A DNA stretch of 64,000 nt from Istiophorus platypterus (taxonomy: Eukaryota; Chordata; Actinopteri; Istiophoriformes; Istiophoridae), in contig CM029114.1 in NCBI GenBank assembly GCA_016859345.1, forward strand, positions 18,003,501-18,067,500, written 5' to 3'. Shown here in pieces: positions 33,601 through 48,600 of this stretch. Under the pieces are notes generated by a model that saw only the letters and a list, made by a program, of their open reading frames with translations, did no database searches and was not told the DNA's origin. Made by a program: the position numbers and the translations under genes. Within the stretch, counting starts at the first letter, position 1, and each line of letters starts with the position of its first letter.

Positions 33601-36600
33601 GTAATTAAAATTACTAGAAAGGGGAATTACCTGAAAAACAACCCTGGAATTCTTTTAATTGACTTCTTTACACAAGTTATTCATAGAACACAATAACAGG
33701 TTCCTTCCACATGGATGTTACAGACTCTTTTACTAACTGCCATTTTCACTAAATATTAAGTTCAAGAGCTAACAAACTGCTTAAGTATTTAGCTCATGTG
33801 TTTTCAGTGAAGCTATAAATGCTAGTGCTAGGCTAACACCTGCTAAACTAACATGCGTTTAGTATTATTTTCCCTGGTGGGGTTGGTTTCATTGGACCTC
33901 TCTGCTGGATTAGCTGTCTGCAAATGGAGCTTCGGCAAAGGCTGACTGCTGATAGAGAGCACAAACACACTGAAAGATGGACTGACAACCCCCTGATATG
34001 GATAGTCAGGGTTAGGGCTAGTGTGTGTGTGTGTGTGTTTGTGTGTGTATGTGTGTGTGTGTGAAGCTTTAAGTGAGTGGCTGCTGAAACTGCTTTATAC
34101 AGACAGCTGGGGTGACAGTATGAAAATTTCTGTCAGCCTGTGAGTGCTGATTGCATCGTTCATATATATGTATGTCACAGACCATGTGAAATAGTGTTTA
34201 TGCATATACAATAAGCTGCCTGCATGCAAGTATATGGACACACATGTCTATCTGCACAAATGTCCGTGTATGTGTGTGTGTAGGTTACCTGAGGTTAGTG
34301 TTTTGGCTTTCCATGGCCACACGGGAACCATTTGGACTTGGGCTGCTGGAGAAAACAGGAGGGGAGAGGGGAGAGGGGAGTAAAAGACAGAGAAAGGCAA
34401 AAAAGGAGAAAATGACATAAAAGAAAAGGTGAACCATATTTGAAGAGGATTGGAGCATTAAAAACAACAAGGGATAGAATTAAAAAAGGAATGGTGTGGC
34501 AAGACAGACAGGACAAAGCAAAAGTGATACATAGGAGACAGGTAAAAAGGACATGAAGAAAAAGAATAAGGGGAGATGACACAAGAAAATGAGGGCAGGG
34601 GCAAACGTAGAGGAAATGCACAGGAGGAGATATAAAAATAGTAAAAATCCCAAAACATGGGAAAATACAAAAAGAGGAAATGGATGAAAAGGCAACAGAG
34701 AGACAGAATGACAGAAAGAGGAGAAGAGGGAGGGAAAAGACCATTGGCAGGTACACGAGACAGACAGAGGATAGGGGAAAGGATAAATAGAGGAGAACAA
34801 AAGGTGAAATTAATGAGGCCATGATAGTCATCTATGATCATTTCCCATCAGAGAAAATTATTTATTTTTTTATTATTATTATTGTAGGATTCATGACTGT
34901 TGTGTGTATCACAGCTTCCCCAACGGTCCTGCCATTTCAGGTTATTCCAGCATCCCCAGACAGCAGTCATCATGCCCATTTCCAGGACGGATAGTGTGAG
35001 TGTGAAGCTACTTTTAAAAACACTAAGCTGCTTATATGCCTTGGCAGAGAATAGGAACAGAGCAGAGAGTGGCTCTGAATCTCACCTGCTAAGTACAGTG
35101 GACTGAATAAAATATTTGACTTGTTTAAAAGCCCTGCCTAAACATATAAAAGATGCATAAACATTGATATAATATAAACATTAACACCACTGTCTCTGAA
35201 ACTGGTGTGAAACATCAGATAATTTTCGTATTACACTGAGGACAAGTGTTCCCTTTTTTCTTCTTCATTTCATTTGCCTCCATTTACATCACATAGTTAC
35301 CTCCTTAATACAAACATACTTTTTAGAACTTGGTGGACGATATCTGGTATCGTTTGTGATCAAATGACTTTACAGTCATAACCCCTGGTTGTTGTTTAAC
35401 TGATATTATTGTCACTATTATTATGAGTTTTATTCAAAACTAGTTTGAGTAATCAGGGTAGAGGGGACTGTTGACTATATTAAGCAAAGTAAATATTCAG
35501 ATTTGCCTGCAGCAATATATCTGATGATTTCTGTTTAGGCATTGAGTTGTGTTTAAGTAGAAGTATACACAGCTGCTTTTATGTAAAAACATACAAATAC
35601 TGGAACAAAAAAAGCACAATTTTATTCGTCCTTGGTGACACAAATGTGAACCACAGCCAAGGTAATGCCATGGACTGTCCTAACCAAGAGGCCAAAACAC
35701 ATTGTTAAATGATACACTCACTTGAGAACTAGATGCAGGTTAGCAGACAGTCGCGGGTCTGTGAACTGTGTTGTTCGATTGTTGTGGTCAACAAAGTAGA
35801 CACGGCCAGTGGCTGTGTTTCTGATCTCCCAGCCTGGTGGCAGCGGGCCAAGCTCCTCACAGTTCACATTGCTTAGGTCCCTGCACAACATAATTAGAGG
35901 CCATTAGCAACAATGATACAACAAATTATATGCAATTCCTAATTCAACGATAAATATAAATATATATACTGTATTCCTAAACTACCATAAAACTGAACAT
36001 GAGTCTAATAAATCCTTAATTCTTAACAAAGGATAATTTATAACCATAATTAAACATTAGTCAATTCACAAAACAGTTAGTGAAAGCAGGAGTGTAAGTG
36101 ATGAATATGCGTTGGAATTATCATTACATGAAGGCTGAATGTAGAAATTTTTTTCACAGAAGCTTCACAAGATCCTGCCAATCATAGCACAGAACTATAG
36201 GCTCCAACCGACTCAAGAGCATCAGCAACATTAACGTCACCATTATCCTTCTGACAAAGTACCTGTTCTAATTTCTTGATTCTTCCATTGTCCTGTACAC
36301 TGATATTCCTGTCATTAGAAACCTGAGTGATGTTCTGGGACAACAACGTAGCTTAAGGAGGTCTTGTGCCTTCCAGTTTGTGTATCTGTGTGTGTGTGTG
36401 TGTGTGTGTGTGTCGTGTGTGTGTGTACTTTGTCCTTGTGTGCAGTAAGGACACATCACTCAGGGACAAAGTACATGCCTCGCTGCACTCATCACAACAT
36501 ACTGGGTCATTTTAGCAGCTCTGTCCAAAATGACCAAACCCAGAGTTGCTGCTCTGAATTGGATGTTACACAGCTACACTGAGACATGGCCAAAAAAGTA

Positions 36601-39600
36601 ACGCAATAGCACCGCCTGCAATCTCTAGTGCATTAACTTGTGGGCTATTGAGAGTTGGTGAAAAAGTCTGATCGAATGCAGAACCACTGGCCTGTGGTAT
36701 GTTCAGCCGATCATCTGTCCAAAAATTTTCTTCCAGCTCCACATCAGACTCAGGGATCATTTGTTTGGCTGACCCTGACTTAAGCCTGAAATTTGACTAA
36801 TAAGACTGTTTTTGAACAAAACCCTGAGAAATTAAGTGAGAAATTAGGTCTGATACAATCCAGTCAAGTCCAGTTTGGTCCTGTCAGTTTTGGGAATATA
36901 TGTCAGGTTTTATAATAGAATTAAAACAATATAGGACTGCGGTGCATTTATCTTTTGTCTAAGTCAATTTGTTGTTAATTCTGAGATAACTATGCTAATA
37001 TTATTAATTCTCATTAACATTTCTCAAAAGAGACATTTAAAGTGCTTTAAAAATGTGAAAAATCAGATCAATAAAGATGAAAAAAAAAAAAATACAAAAA
37101 AATGCATTAAAAAATGTTACCGAGGTACACGGGGGTCATGCCAGGTGCTGACTCCAGTCTGGGTGTGGAGGAAGTAGACCTGGCCCTGCTGAGTTGTTCT
37201 TTGCTCTAAAAAACAGAAAGACAGTTCACTTGAATTAAATGTCAGAAGGCTAAAACAGCACTGAAACAAGCTTGGAACTATTGGTGGGACTGATGTTTTG
37301 TAGTCTAGTTCAGGTGGGTACAAGCACGGAGAGTGAGTTTGTGTATTTTGGAAAAGGGGAAGTCTGTTTATAATTGATGTGACAGGCAAACTGCTGGGAC
37401 AATGTTGAACTAAGAGTTTCTTAAGATGTGCGCCAATGTAATCAATTAGTTCCTCTCCAGCCTCCAGTAGGCCTATCCCAAGAGATTGGGGAAAATAAAA
37501 TGTGAGGGAAATTCATCAAAGACTTCCATAAGTGTTTTTCCTTGCAGATAGTTCCTTGATGCATCTTACTTGCCTTGTTTTCTCTTAAAGGTTAGTGTGT
37601 GCACTAAAAGTCATCCACTCCTATTAATCTCCAAAACCAAAGGAAGTGGAAAGGAAAATGCTGCCATTCATGCCAAACCCACTAATATAACACACTGTAA
37701 ACAAATAATGGAACAGAGACACAGATGAAATCTGAGGAGAATGGTTCTCATTTGTAATCTGTCATTGGCTTGTTGGACCTTTGGTTCCATCCAGCTCGTG
37801 GATGAATGAAGAGTGAGTGTGTGAATGTTGGCACAAAGTGTGTGTGCTACATGGGCGTGGTGCTCATTTGTGTATATTCACTCGCTAATCCATCACTACC
37901 CCCCACCCCAACTTCCTACTGGCACAACTAATTTCCTACCCACCTCTACTTGTCTTTTCTCCCCCCTCACACATTCCCCCTCTCTCGCATTCTCTCTCAC
38001 GTTCTCTCACCACACCCAGCCACTGGTTCAGAGGGTTCAGCTTAGGAAGAAAGCGTTCTAGCTGTTGGGCATCAGTGACTCATTTTGTCCGACCTCGGCC
38101 AGCCTCGGTGGACACAGCAGGACATTTCAATGGGGGCACAGGTCCAACAGTGCCATTCTAAATGACTGGCATACAGCCCCACACTTAAAATAATAATTTA
38201 TTTTACAGACTCTGTGGGTATTGTGGGGTTTTCTGTGGCTTACTGTGAAAGTGCACTTTTTCTGAAAAAACATTCAGATATTGGCACATGTACTTGCTTC
38301 TGCATTATTTTCCCATTGTGTTTGAATGCTATAAGTAAGGCCAACTTAAGAAAATTGCTTTTTCTGAACTAAACACCAAGCTATGAATATGCTTTCCCTC
38401 CTTCTCTTCACTGTGGGAATATCAGTCTGCATAACATTCCAAAACTAGATGTGTTTGCAAACAGGAGAGGAGAGGGGAGGAGAGGAGAGACAGGGTATTA
38501 ACACACAGCAAGAATCAAATGCAGTTGTCATTATATGGTGCTGTGGGAAGGAGTGAGAGGGGCTGTGGAGGGGGATTAATAGAGAAAGTGTGAATGGGCC
38601 CCAGGATAGAGCAGATAAACAGACAGGGAGGGAAACAAGAAAAGATGATACAAAGGGTAATTAAACTTGAGTCTCACGATTAAAAGAAAAAAATGTGAAA
38701 AGCATCACTGCCTCCAGGTTAAAAACAAGATACAGCCAAAGAGCAGCTCACCATGTCTTTTATCTTTGATATCCTGTATTTTTGAGGGTTTGGCCTGCAG
38801 CTTCACTTAAATAGTAACCCTATACAATGCAATATGACAATAGCTGACTATTAGCCTGCAGACGCACACCAAAATATTCGAAAAAGTTCACGGTGTCAAC
38901 AGTCAACAATTTTGTTTTTTTTTTTTTGATTTTCCCCATCAATTCTGTTGCGACCTGGGGAGCTAATCGTATGATCACAACGGGGCAATATAACAGGATG
39001 TCACATACATTACCAAACAAGTACACAAACAAGTAATCAGTTCATGGACAGATTGATTATGTCTGTGTGTATGTGTTTGTGTGTGTGTGTATATGTCAGT
39101 GCTTTGTCTCTCACCATAACCTTCAGGCAGGTCAGGTGGTGTGTGCAGGTGTGTCCGACTCATGTAGTTACGATGCCGCTGGGATCGGACCCGTCTCTCC
39201 TGGATCCGCTGTTCGCCTGGTGGGCCACTGGCCTCAGCCCCATTGATGGGTGTCATCACTGGTGTGTTCTCGTCCACCACACAGCTCAGCGGACGGCCCG
39301 ATGGGCTGGAGTACTCTGACGCTGGTCTAGAAGAGAGCAGAGAGTGCACATGTTCATATGTGTGCCAGCTATGGTCTTATGACGTGTGTTCTCTCTTTGT
39401 GTTATTCTAAGTTTGTTTCCATTTCAACCGTATTTTCTAGTTATACTTTCCAAAATAGAGAAATAAAACACAGGTTAGATACAGATTATACAGAAAAACA
39501 CATTTTAATAACAGCGACATGTGTGTTTTCATTTCAAGAGTTATATGTGTGTTGAAGTGTTTTAAATAAGTGAGTGAAAATTGGTTGGCTTTTGGGTTTG

Positions 39601-42600
39601 ATGAATGTATGTGACTATGTACAATATTTACATATTAACTTTACTTGCAGGAAAGTGGGTGCTAAAGGTGCAAGGGCGTATGCTCTTGTATGTTATAGGT
39701 TTGCTAGGGGTTGAGTCTTGTAGGTTTGAAGCAGGTTTACTTTTTCCTGTGATGTCTAGACATACACACAAGTGTAGTATAATTATTGGAAACAGCCTGT
39801 GTCATCAGTTCTCAAGGGGAAAAATGTATTTCATGGTTATGGTTAAGACTTAAGTGATATGGATGATTATGGGTTGCATAAAAACAAAGTCCTCATAAGG
39901 CTACAATAGAATCTTAAACTGTGTTTGTGTGCTACTGGGAACAGGACTTCTAAAGTAGATATCTAGTAAGCAGACACAAACAAAGTCCGGCTGGTTTACT
40001 GACACTTTGTGTGTGTAGCATGTCTGACCACTGTCTGGCTGTCCAGAGCTACTGACGCCTTAGCTATCTAAAACCTTGGACCCTAGTCTGCCAACTCACA
40101 GCCCAGCTGCTCCCCAATCCACACACACACACTTCCTCCCTTCCATTTCCTCTCTCTCAATGCTCATTTAAGTCCCATCTCTTTCTCTTCTTTCCCTCGT
40201 CCTGTCTTGATGTTCTACCATGCTTCCCAATTTTTAAACCAGTCCTCCAATTCTATTCCTCTAACATGACCTGTCAATTAGCTGCTGGACCAGATTATAT
40301 TTGCTGTCAGTCAGGAGCAGTGACAGGAGCCAATGAGGAATTGTGAAATAGTGAAAACAAATGTTTACAATCCAAAATAAATCTGCCAAAGAAAAAAATA
40401 ATTCTGAAGATGATACGTGCAATTTTACAGTATTTGTTTTTCTTATTAGGTAGGCTAATATGTAATGTACCTGCAAGTGCAAGAAGGTGGAATATAAGCT
40501 TTTTTATATTACACAGTATTGCACCATTACATATTCAAAAGTTGTTTTTTTTTAGTTAACCAAACTTCCACATTCTTCTTTCTCCACTTCACTCAGCTTA
40601 TCTTCTTGCTCATTAATCCTGTCTCTTCAGTCACTCTGCCAATTCTTCCTCCTACACAGTTCCTGATCATCTTCATCCTTGACATCATCTTTTCTACCTC
40701 CTTCAATGACCGACCACTTAACCTTTTCCTCATTATTTCCTGTTCGTCGTACCTCATACTACTATACTGCATGGGGTCACTAGAGATGTGTGCTAAGAGT
40801 GGGTGAGGCGGCGGCAGACTGGTGCTATTTTTTTGCATACTGCCCTAACAGCTCCGCTGATATGGGCCAAATAGGAAGGCGACAGTTGTTCCTGCAGGAA
40901 CAGGGGCCAAGTAAAACCTGGCTGCCCGACTGGCTGGCTAGTTTATTTAGGTGTGTCTGTGTGTGTGAGTGTGTTGCAGTGGGGTGGGGGCTAAGGAAAC
41001 TGACAGCAATTCACTCATTACCAACAGACTGTTATTCTTGTGTTGTGAGTGGAGCTGAGTGGAAGTTTTTTTTTTTTCTGGAAAGGGATGTGGAGGAAAG
41101 AACATCCATTTAAATAGACCCCCTGCTTTTTTGTAAAAGGTCAAGTTTGTTGTGGATTACAATAGAATGAGTGCTACACTAAAGACAGGCAGTAAAATGT
41201 TAAGGATAATGTGATTTGGGCCATTCGAAAGCTTCCATCTTAACATGGCTCACTTTTATGAAATATTCATAATATTCTACATCATTTAAAGTAATAATTA
41301 CAGATGTGTGCATGTACCTGGTAGGTCTCTCCCATTGTGTTGTACGTGTGATGTGATTCAGGTACTGTATTCTTCCAGAGGCTGTCCTCCTCTCTTCCCA
41401 TCTGTTTATAACAATTTATAACAGGTGAGAAAATGTTATACCTTTTATAGAGCAAAAAAATAAATACAAAGCAAAACAAAATAACATTGGCACAGACTTG
41501 ATACCACCAAGAATATGTTGATCTAGCATCACTTTCAACAATGTATCCTTCATTTTATAAATGACACAGAAAGGAAAAATCACCGATAGGCGTACAGCTG
41601 AACCTTCTAAAATTATAATTTTTTTTTAAACAAAGTGAGGATTAAAATTAAAGATTAAAGAACACTCCAAAGAGTTAATTAAAAAGTTGGTAAAGTCTCA
41701 TATGGAGGACAGTAATAATCACAACTACAGTTCAGACTATATACACCTCACTTTTCAAACTAGCCCCTAGGCTTAATGCACGCCTCTGAATTCAAATCAA
41801 AATTGTTCAATCAAAATAGCTCCAGAAAAATGGGAGACTTCAAGCAAAAGCAAAGTACTGTGTAGGATAACTCAATCTAAAGGAACGCCTGTAGTAATAC
41901 TGACCCATCAGGTAAATCATTGTCGAACAGACGACTGCAGTCCACCACCGGCCCTCCTGTCCCAATGCGATCCCTGGACTGAAGACTTACTACACAGTTA
42001 AGACAAGAAAGATTGTAGATGAATAACATATTCCTACCCATACCCATCAAATAATGGTGTCTAATATTTAGTAAACTCAGTGATTCATGTGAAATTCATA
42101 TGGTATGTGGATTCCAGTTCCACCAATGTTTTTATACATTTTTTTCTTTTATATTCTCCATGTGTTCCTTTCTTTTTTGACATCAATGCAAAAGAAATCA
42201 AAAATAAGAAAATAAAAATACTAGTTAACAGATATTAAATGAATTCCTGTGTTATTGTATTATAAAGCCAGCAAAACAAACAAACAAACAAACAAACCCT
42301 CTCTGCGCTTCAGAGGTTAGGTAATGAACTGAGTCATTGAGTATTGACAGACTTTGCAGTCTCGGTCAAGTTGTATTTTGTAATGTTTAATTAAAACAAT
42401 GCACTGAGACATCAAAAGTTGTGTTTGACACAAACACTGGTTCAAAATTTTCCTATATAATCTCAAATACTTCAAAAATTTCAGCATGTGAATATTCTAA
42501 TTTATATTTAATTGCGAAGGACTTTGCTATTTGCAATAACTGTTCATATTTTGTACTGGGAGACATGACAGGGAGTAGTTTCATGAGTATCTTCAAGCGG

Positions 42601-45600
42601 TTAAATACTTTAGTGTATTCAGACAGTGAAACCCTGGAATTTAACTGAAGTGTCCACCAGAACTTCTGGATGAAATTTCACTGTTGTTTTGAGCCATAAA
42701 TAAAATACTGCCACTACGGTTTTATTTTATTTAGTAGCACAGGATAACAAGAATGTACACACATATCAATGATTTGGCTTTTTCTTTATTTTGGCTAGCA
42801 GTATATGCAACTGAAGTTATGTTTCTTACCTACTATCTGTCCTCTCACAGTATCATTGTCATTGGGGCCCAGCTTATTCAGGTCCAGTCTCTGATCTGCA
42901 GGGAAAAAAAAACAAAAAAACAAAAACACAAAACCACTGATTCAGAATCTGTCCCCATTTATGACCATGAACATGTTCAGGAGTGCTCAGACCAAAAACA
43001 TCTGTGGGCAAATAACAGCAAAATGCTGCATTGTTAGGGGAGTTGCTTCAGATACCAATAAGAACATGAAAGTGTCCAAGAAGTTCAGCTTGAGTTATAG
43101 ATCCATGAGTTTGAAGGCCTATCCAATGCCAGAAACTGCAAAGCAGTTTTGTGATGAGAGTAGATGTTACAACCCTTCTTTTACTTAGGTTTTCATTGTA
43201 TCCTCTGTTGTGATGATTGTTTATGTAACAAAGTAATCTACTAGGAATGAGCACTTGCAGATATCTGATTAGCCAAGACAGGGCATTGTTGGACAACCTC
43301 ATACTGTCTTGTGGAAAAATACCAAGTTCAGCCTTTTTGCCTGACAATACTGTATGTTTTTTTGTTGTTTTTTTTCTTTATTTTGGTTTGCTGGAGCCCT
43401 ATGCTTTACCAGCTGTTTTCATGGAGCTAATGTTGTTCTGAACAACATGGTCCAAGGAAGGTGTATTGATAGACCTGTATTGAGTACTATAGGAGTATAC
43501 TTCAGTGCTTTGTGTTTTGAATGTCTCAATTATATGTAAAGTACATTTACATTTATGACAGTGGTCAGGTCATGAACTGAGTCGGAGTATAACCTTGTTC
43601 AAGGAGGCTGAACAGATCAGTAATTTCAGCCATACCACTATCAACAGAGACCTAATTGACCAGTGCTGGCAAGCTTTTAGAACCTTTAGGCTGTTCAAGA
43701 TATTCTTATTGCCAAGCTGCAGGCTTTCCTTACCAGTATAAGACTTGGGTGCAGCACTTAAGCATTTTTATAAATAAGCAGAAAAAAACATGCTGGGAGT
43801 TCTCTACTGATCTGGGGCAAAAAGATTCATATTGGCCCTATTACATGACAATATATTTTTCCTAACACTCATGTTTAAAAAAGTGGTGGTTGTCCTATAT
43901 TTCAGGACTAGACAATTATGTGCTTATTATGTTTAAAATTGTAGTTTAAATCCATTTACTACAAGTCTTGCCTTCCCAATATTATTTGTATGGTGTACAC
44001 CACAATCACTCACATAAATGTATATGATTACTTCACAAAATGGGAACCACTTCATCATAAATATTGCAGTGATAATAGTACAAAATGGTGTGAAAATTCA
44101 TATTTCCAAAAGCCCTCCTCAAACTGAAGGATAATCTTGATCCAAGATGAACGGATTTTTAAAAATTTCACCAATTCATAATTTACACAATCTAGTTACC
44201 CAGAGGGCCTTAATTATTTTTTCTTGGAATATACTGAAGTAGCCAGTCAAAACAGCAATATATAAATTAAGTCTGTGTGTTTGTGTGTGCTTTAAAATGT
44301 AAATAAATAAATAAATAAATAAAAATTAAATCTACCATGCAGAAGAAATGCCCCTTCAGCTTCTCCAATTTTATGTCAAAAAGATTTAAATATGGAGACA
44401 CCAAATGTCATAAAATTTGGACAAAATATTTGTTAGCAATCTTCTTTTTACAGTAAAAGTAAGAACTCATTGTATGCTCACCACAGGATAGTACTGCCAG
44501 ACACAGACAGCACAGGAACACAACCCAGGAAGACTCTGAACAAGATCCAGACACAGATACACTGCAGCCCCCCCCCCCCCCCCTTCACAAAATCCCACAG
44601 GGAGACTGGGCATAACCAGTCCAGCTGACCAGAACAGGGACCAGCTGTGACATTAGCACCCATTAACAATGCAACCTGTGTGTGTGTTTGCTGAGTAAGA
44701 GTCCTGCAGCAGCATAAGCTTACTTTAACATGAAAAACTAAAACGTATTCAGGAAAAAGATAAAGTGTGAGTTTAGAAGAGGCGGGAGAGGAGGAGAGGG
44801 GGAAGGGAAATATGCAGAAGAGGCAGAAAAAGTCAGAGCGAGAGATAGGGAGATCAAGAGATGCCTCTGTTCTCCATTTGCTAATACTAAAACCAAAGTC
44901 AGATTGGATTGATTATGTCTTTGTCATGGCTTGCATGTATATTTTTGTATACATATAAAATAGTGGGTCTCTTTGTATGTATAGACTAAGGAGATCTCAG
45001 CTAACTTTTAACTGGTTTCAAGACTTGTGTGTGTTTGTGTATGTGTGTGTGCATCTGTTCAGGATACGTGTCTAGACTAAACAGTGATGGTCTAAGCCTT
45101 TCATGGCTAGAATAGTAAGCAGATTTTTCTCTTAAATAAGAGAAGAGAGAATCAGAGACACAACATTTGCAGACCTTTAACCACAAGCCCTCAATGTGCC
45201 ATGCGATTCCCTAGAGCTATGATAATTGTATGTTACAATGAATTAAGGACATAAATGTGTGTTAATATGTGCATTCAGACTACTACTGGTTCATTAGCTC
45301 TTGCACATTTGTCACTGCAAGGGTACATACATCTGTACACATACGTAAACGCTATAGGAACAGCAGTATCACAATCAGCAAATCAGTGAATATAATCCGT
45401 CATTATATCAACACTATAAATAATACAAACAAGTAAGCAACAGGGGTCAAAGCAAAGCAGACTAAAATGTGTGATAAGTCAAGTCATTTTGGAAAACTGG
45501 TGGTGTGTGTGTTAGTGAGTTTTTCAGTTCATAAGTGGGGCAGAGGACTTACAAATTTGTGTCTACGATGCTACAGGAAGTGGAGCTCAGTGTAGAGTGT

Positions 45601-48600
45601 AGTGCCAGACATACCTCTAGTATACTAGAAAATCATGCTGGATCCACGTATGGTTTGCAATTGTGCAAGTGTGTATGTGCTGGAGTAAGACAGTTATGTG
45701 AGTTTGTGTTTGCAACAGATGACTAAGTGAGCTATTTGTATGAATATGACTTCTAGGAACTGAGTCAATTCCAGTAAAATCTTTTGTGCGTTTAAGTGTT
45801 GCTATTTTTGTGTCAGCGTGTGCATCTTGGTCAGACCACAGACTCGACACCGTTCATGTGACTGCAGCACACAGGACAAGGACAGAAGGATACAGTGAGC
45901 ACTGGTGTCTTGTCGTAGGATCATGTCTCTGTCCACTTCCTGTGGCTGTGACAAAGTATAATTTCTGCCATGTTTGATGCACAGTAAGTGGTGGTCTGGA
46001 GTCTAACTGGAGCCTATACTGCCTGTTTCTGTATGCTTTGGGTAAATCTAAGGGCAAATCATGTGGCACTCAGTGGGGTTTAAGTATTGCACCAGGCTTC
46101 CATGACCGTCAAGGTCCCTTTTGTGGCAAAATTGATGCTGCTGTGGTTCTTGGTGGTTTAGGGGGTGAATTTTATGAGCCAAGAATGTCATCTAGGAGCA
46201 AACAAAAGGCTGCTGGAAACTTTTCTGAACTCTTATTTGAAGTATTTAGCTTGACAGTTTGGACACTGTCACATCTGGGCCAACCAAACTACAACTGCCT
46301 ACACTCACTGAAGTATCCAACTATGCAGTTTGGATAAAAAAGAAAATGGCAATTATATTCAGACAACTTCTCAAGTGGTTGTGGGGCACGGCTGTTTGGA
46401 ACGGACCAAGAGAAATCTGAAAAATGCCGGATATATAAAAAAGGGAGAAAATGTAAGTCGTTGTGATGGTGCTAGCACATATCTGACTGTGTTTAAGATA
46501 GGTCAGGAAGATGAATTGAAGGAAAGGAGGGGAAAGAGTGGAGGGAATGTTGATTTAACAGTATATACTATGGTTCAGTGTATATTTGTCCGTGTCAGCT
46601 GGCTGATACTGGCAACAAGGCTGACAGGGCTAACAAACATGTGGCCATGTGGACTGCACAGAGTAAATTGGAGTCTCATTAAGTTGGAAATCAAAGGGCA
46701 TCTTGTGCCAAACAGTCACCATAACTGTATCAGCAAGACTAGGCCTATTTCTCCAAGAGTAAAAGCTATTTGTTGCCTTGACAGGAGATTGAATGAATTG
46801 AGTTGAGCTGTTGCTATAGATTGAATCCCAAGTGTTAGATGTCTACAGGAGGCAATACTTCTGATACGTGTTGCCTCAAAGAGTTGCCTGTGTACTGTGG
46901 CCATAAATCTCACAACCATGAATGGCTGGCATAGGAGCAACAGCAGGCTACGAGCTGGGGATGCTACACCAGCACTGTAGAAAAAGCAAAAATGTAGCAG
47001 CTAGCTTTCACACTGCTGCAGCCAGATAAAACAGAGGCACAGGAAAGACTGTCACTCTAGTTACCGAATATGACGTTTGTTGGAGGCAGTAGGTCTGGCC
47101 CACACATTTGTCTGTCTGACTCCATGTGTAGGATGTATGTGCATACATCAAATCAAATCAACTCAAAATAACTATTGTCTACCTTTGTTTGCAAGAGATA
47201 AATTCTTCAGCTTTCATGACAATCAACATCAGATATTACATCATGGTAAAAGAAAAAAAACAAAAAACAAACAAAAAAAAAAAACAAAGAGACAGAAAGG
47301 TTAGTATGGTTCAACTAACCACTGGATGGAGCCTCCCCATCACCTTACACTGAGAAGCCAGACAGACACCTTAGGGTAAAGGCCATGGTGAGCATGCTGA
47401 GGGAGCATGAAGAGAGCAGACACCTGTGACCTGTTTTCAGCGAGTGTTCAAAGATAAACTGTATGCACTTATGTATACATAGACATAAACAGGTACTTAC
47501 AGCCAGTGTCTTTGAGTCTGTTGATGGCATTGGACAGGAGGCGGACACAGCCCAGGAAGCCTGCGCCCTGCTTTTTGTGGATCTTCTTGTGGTTCCATAC
47601 ACTAATGGTGATGGAGTCTGCCTTTCCAATGTATCTAAGAGGGAAGAGCGGGAGTGAGAGAAAGCCAGTCAACCAGTCAGACAGAAAAGTGGAGTGATGA
47701 CAAAGCTTAAAGTATTTTGCAGGACTGTCATTATGTATATAATCTAAAAGAATCACATGAGACATGGTGTATGTCTGTGTGCACATTGCAGGGGACTCAA
47801 ACAACTAGTTTTATTCCATGTGACAGGAAATTAAACTTGGAAATTAAATAACTCATAAGCTAATACAACCTTGTATTTAAAAAGGATGCTCCCTAACATT
47901 AACTCATACACTGACTCAAAATACACAAAAAACCTTCAACTTCTATTTTGCATCTCTTGTAACTACTTCTCCCTATCAGCATGAGTACGATGCACAATGT
48001 GTTTGCAGTGTAGACTTTCAGACTGTGTAATGAGACAAATTAGCTGATTTTAAAGCAACTTGTGTGTATATGTCTGTGTGTATGCAGATTTAGCACAACT
48101 GACGTCAGTCTAGTAAGGGTTGAGGACCAGAGGAAGTCCCCGTGAAGTGTTCCACCACAGTCTGACATCCAGACAGCAGTAAATACACAGAGCTCACAAT
48201 TCAAATGCACAATCAGACATTCACTGACACACACACATATACACATAATTACTACCGAGCAGTTTACTCTGATGAAAAGCTCTATATTATCCTGTATATC
48301 ACTTGCAAGGATTGGGGTTTCCCTACTAAACACATCAAAATGCAAACGTTTGCCAAAGTTGGCAAATCGCTGCACTGAAATTAAATTACAAACTGTGAGG
48401 GTTTTTTTTGTGTCCAGTGATTTGGTTTCTGGTTATGGCCTGAAAATCTGAGGATTGCAGTAGCAGGGTAGCATCTTGGCACTTTCACTCTCTTAGCAGA
48501 TGCTTAGGTTTCTAGGCCTGGGCTTTGTTGCACATTTTGATAACGACCTCCTTCTAGCCATTTAACACTATTTAGTGACGAATGGATAAAAGAACACAAT

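Larger units (their letters stand above)
27363..34288 (-). other. smurf2: smurf2 intron 11 (6.9 kb)
   Basis: Holds AT microsatellites (30532-30551, 30644-30684) and (GT)n at 34021-34063. A 183-codon open frame at 28789-29340 minus has no recognisable similarity and no splice context; I do not call it a gene. Confidence 0.6.

Noticed and set aside
34295..34841. Overlapping open frames of 106-178 codons in all three minus frames
   Set aside because: Produced by the pyrimidine-rich tract (Ser/Leu/Phe/Pro only); no real protein pattern.
46330..46806. 158-codon plus-strand open frame in smurf2 intron 4
   Set aside because: No similarity to any family I know, and no sign of codon bias or flanking gene signals.
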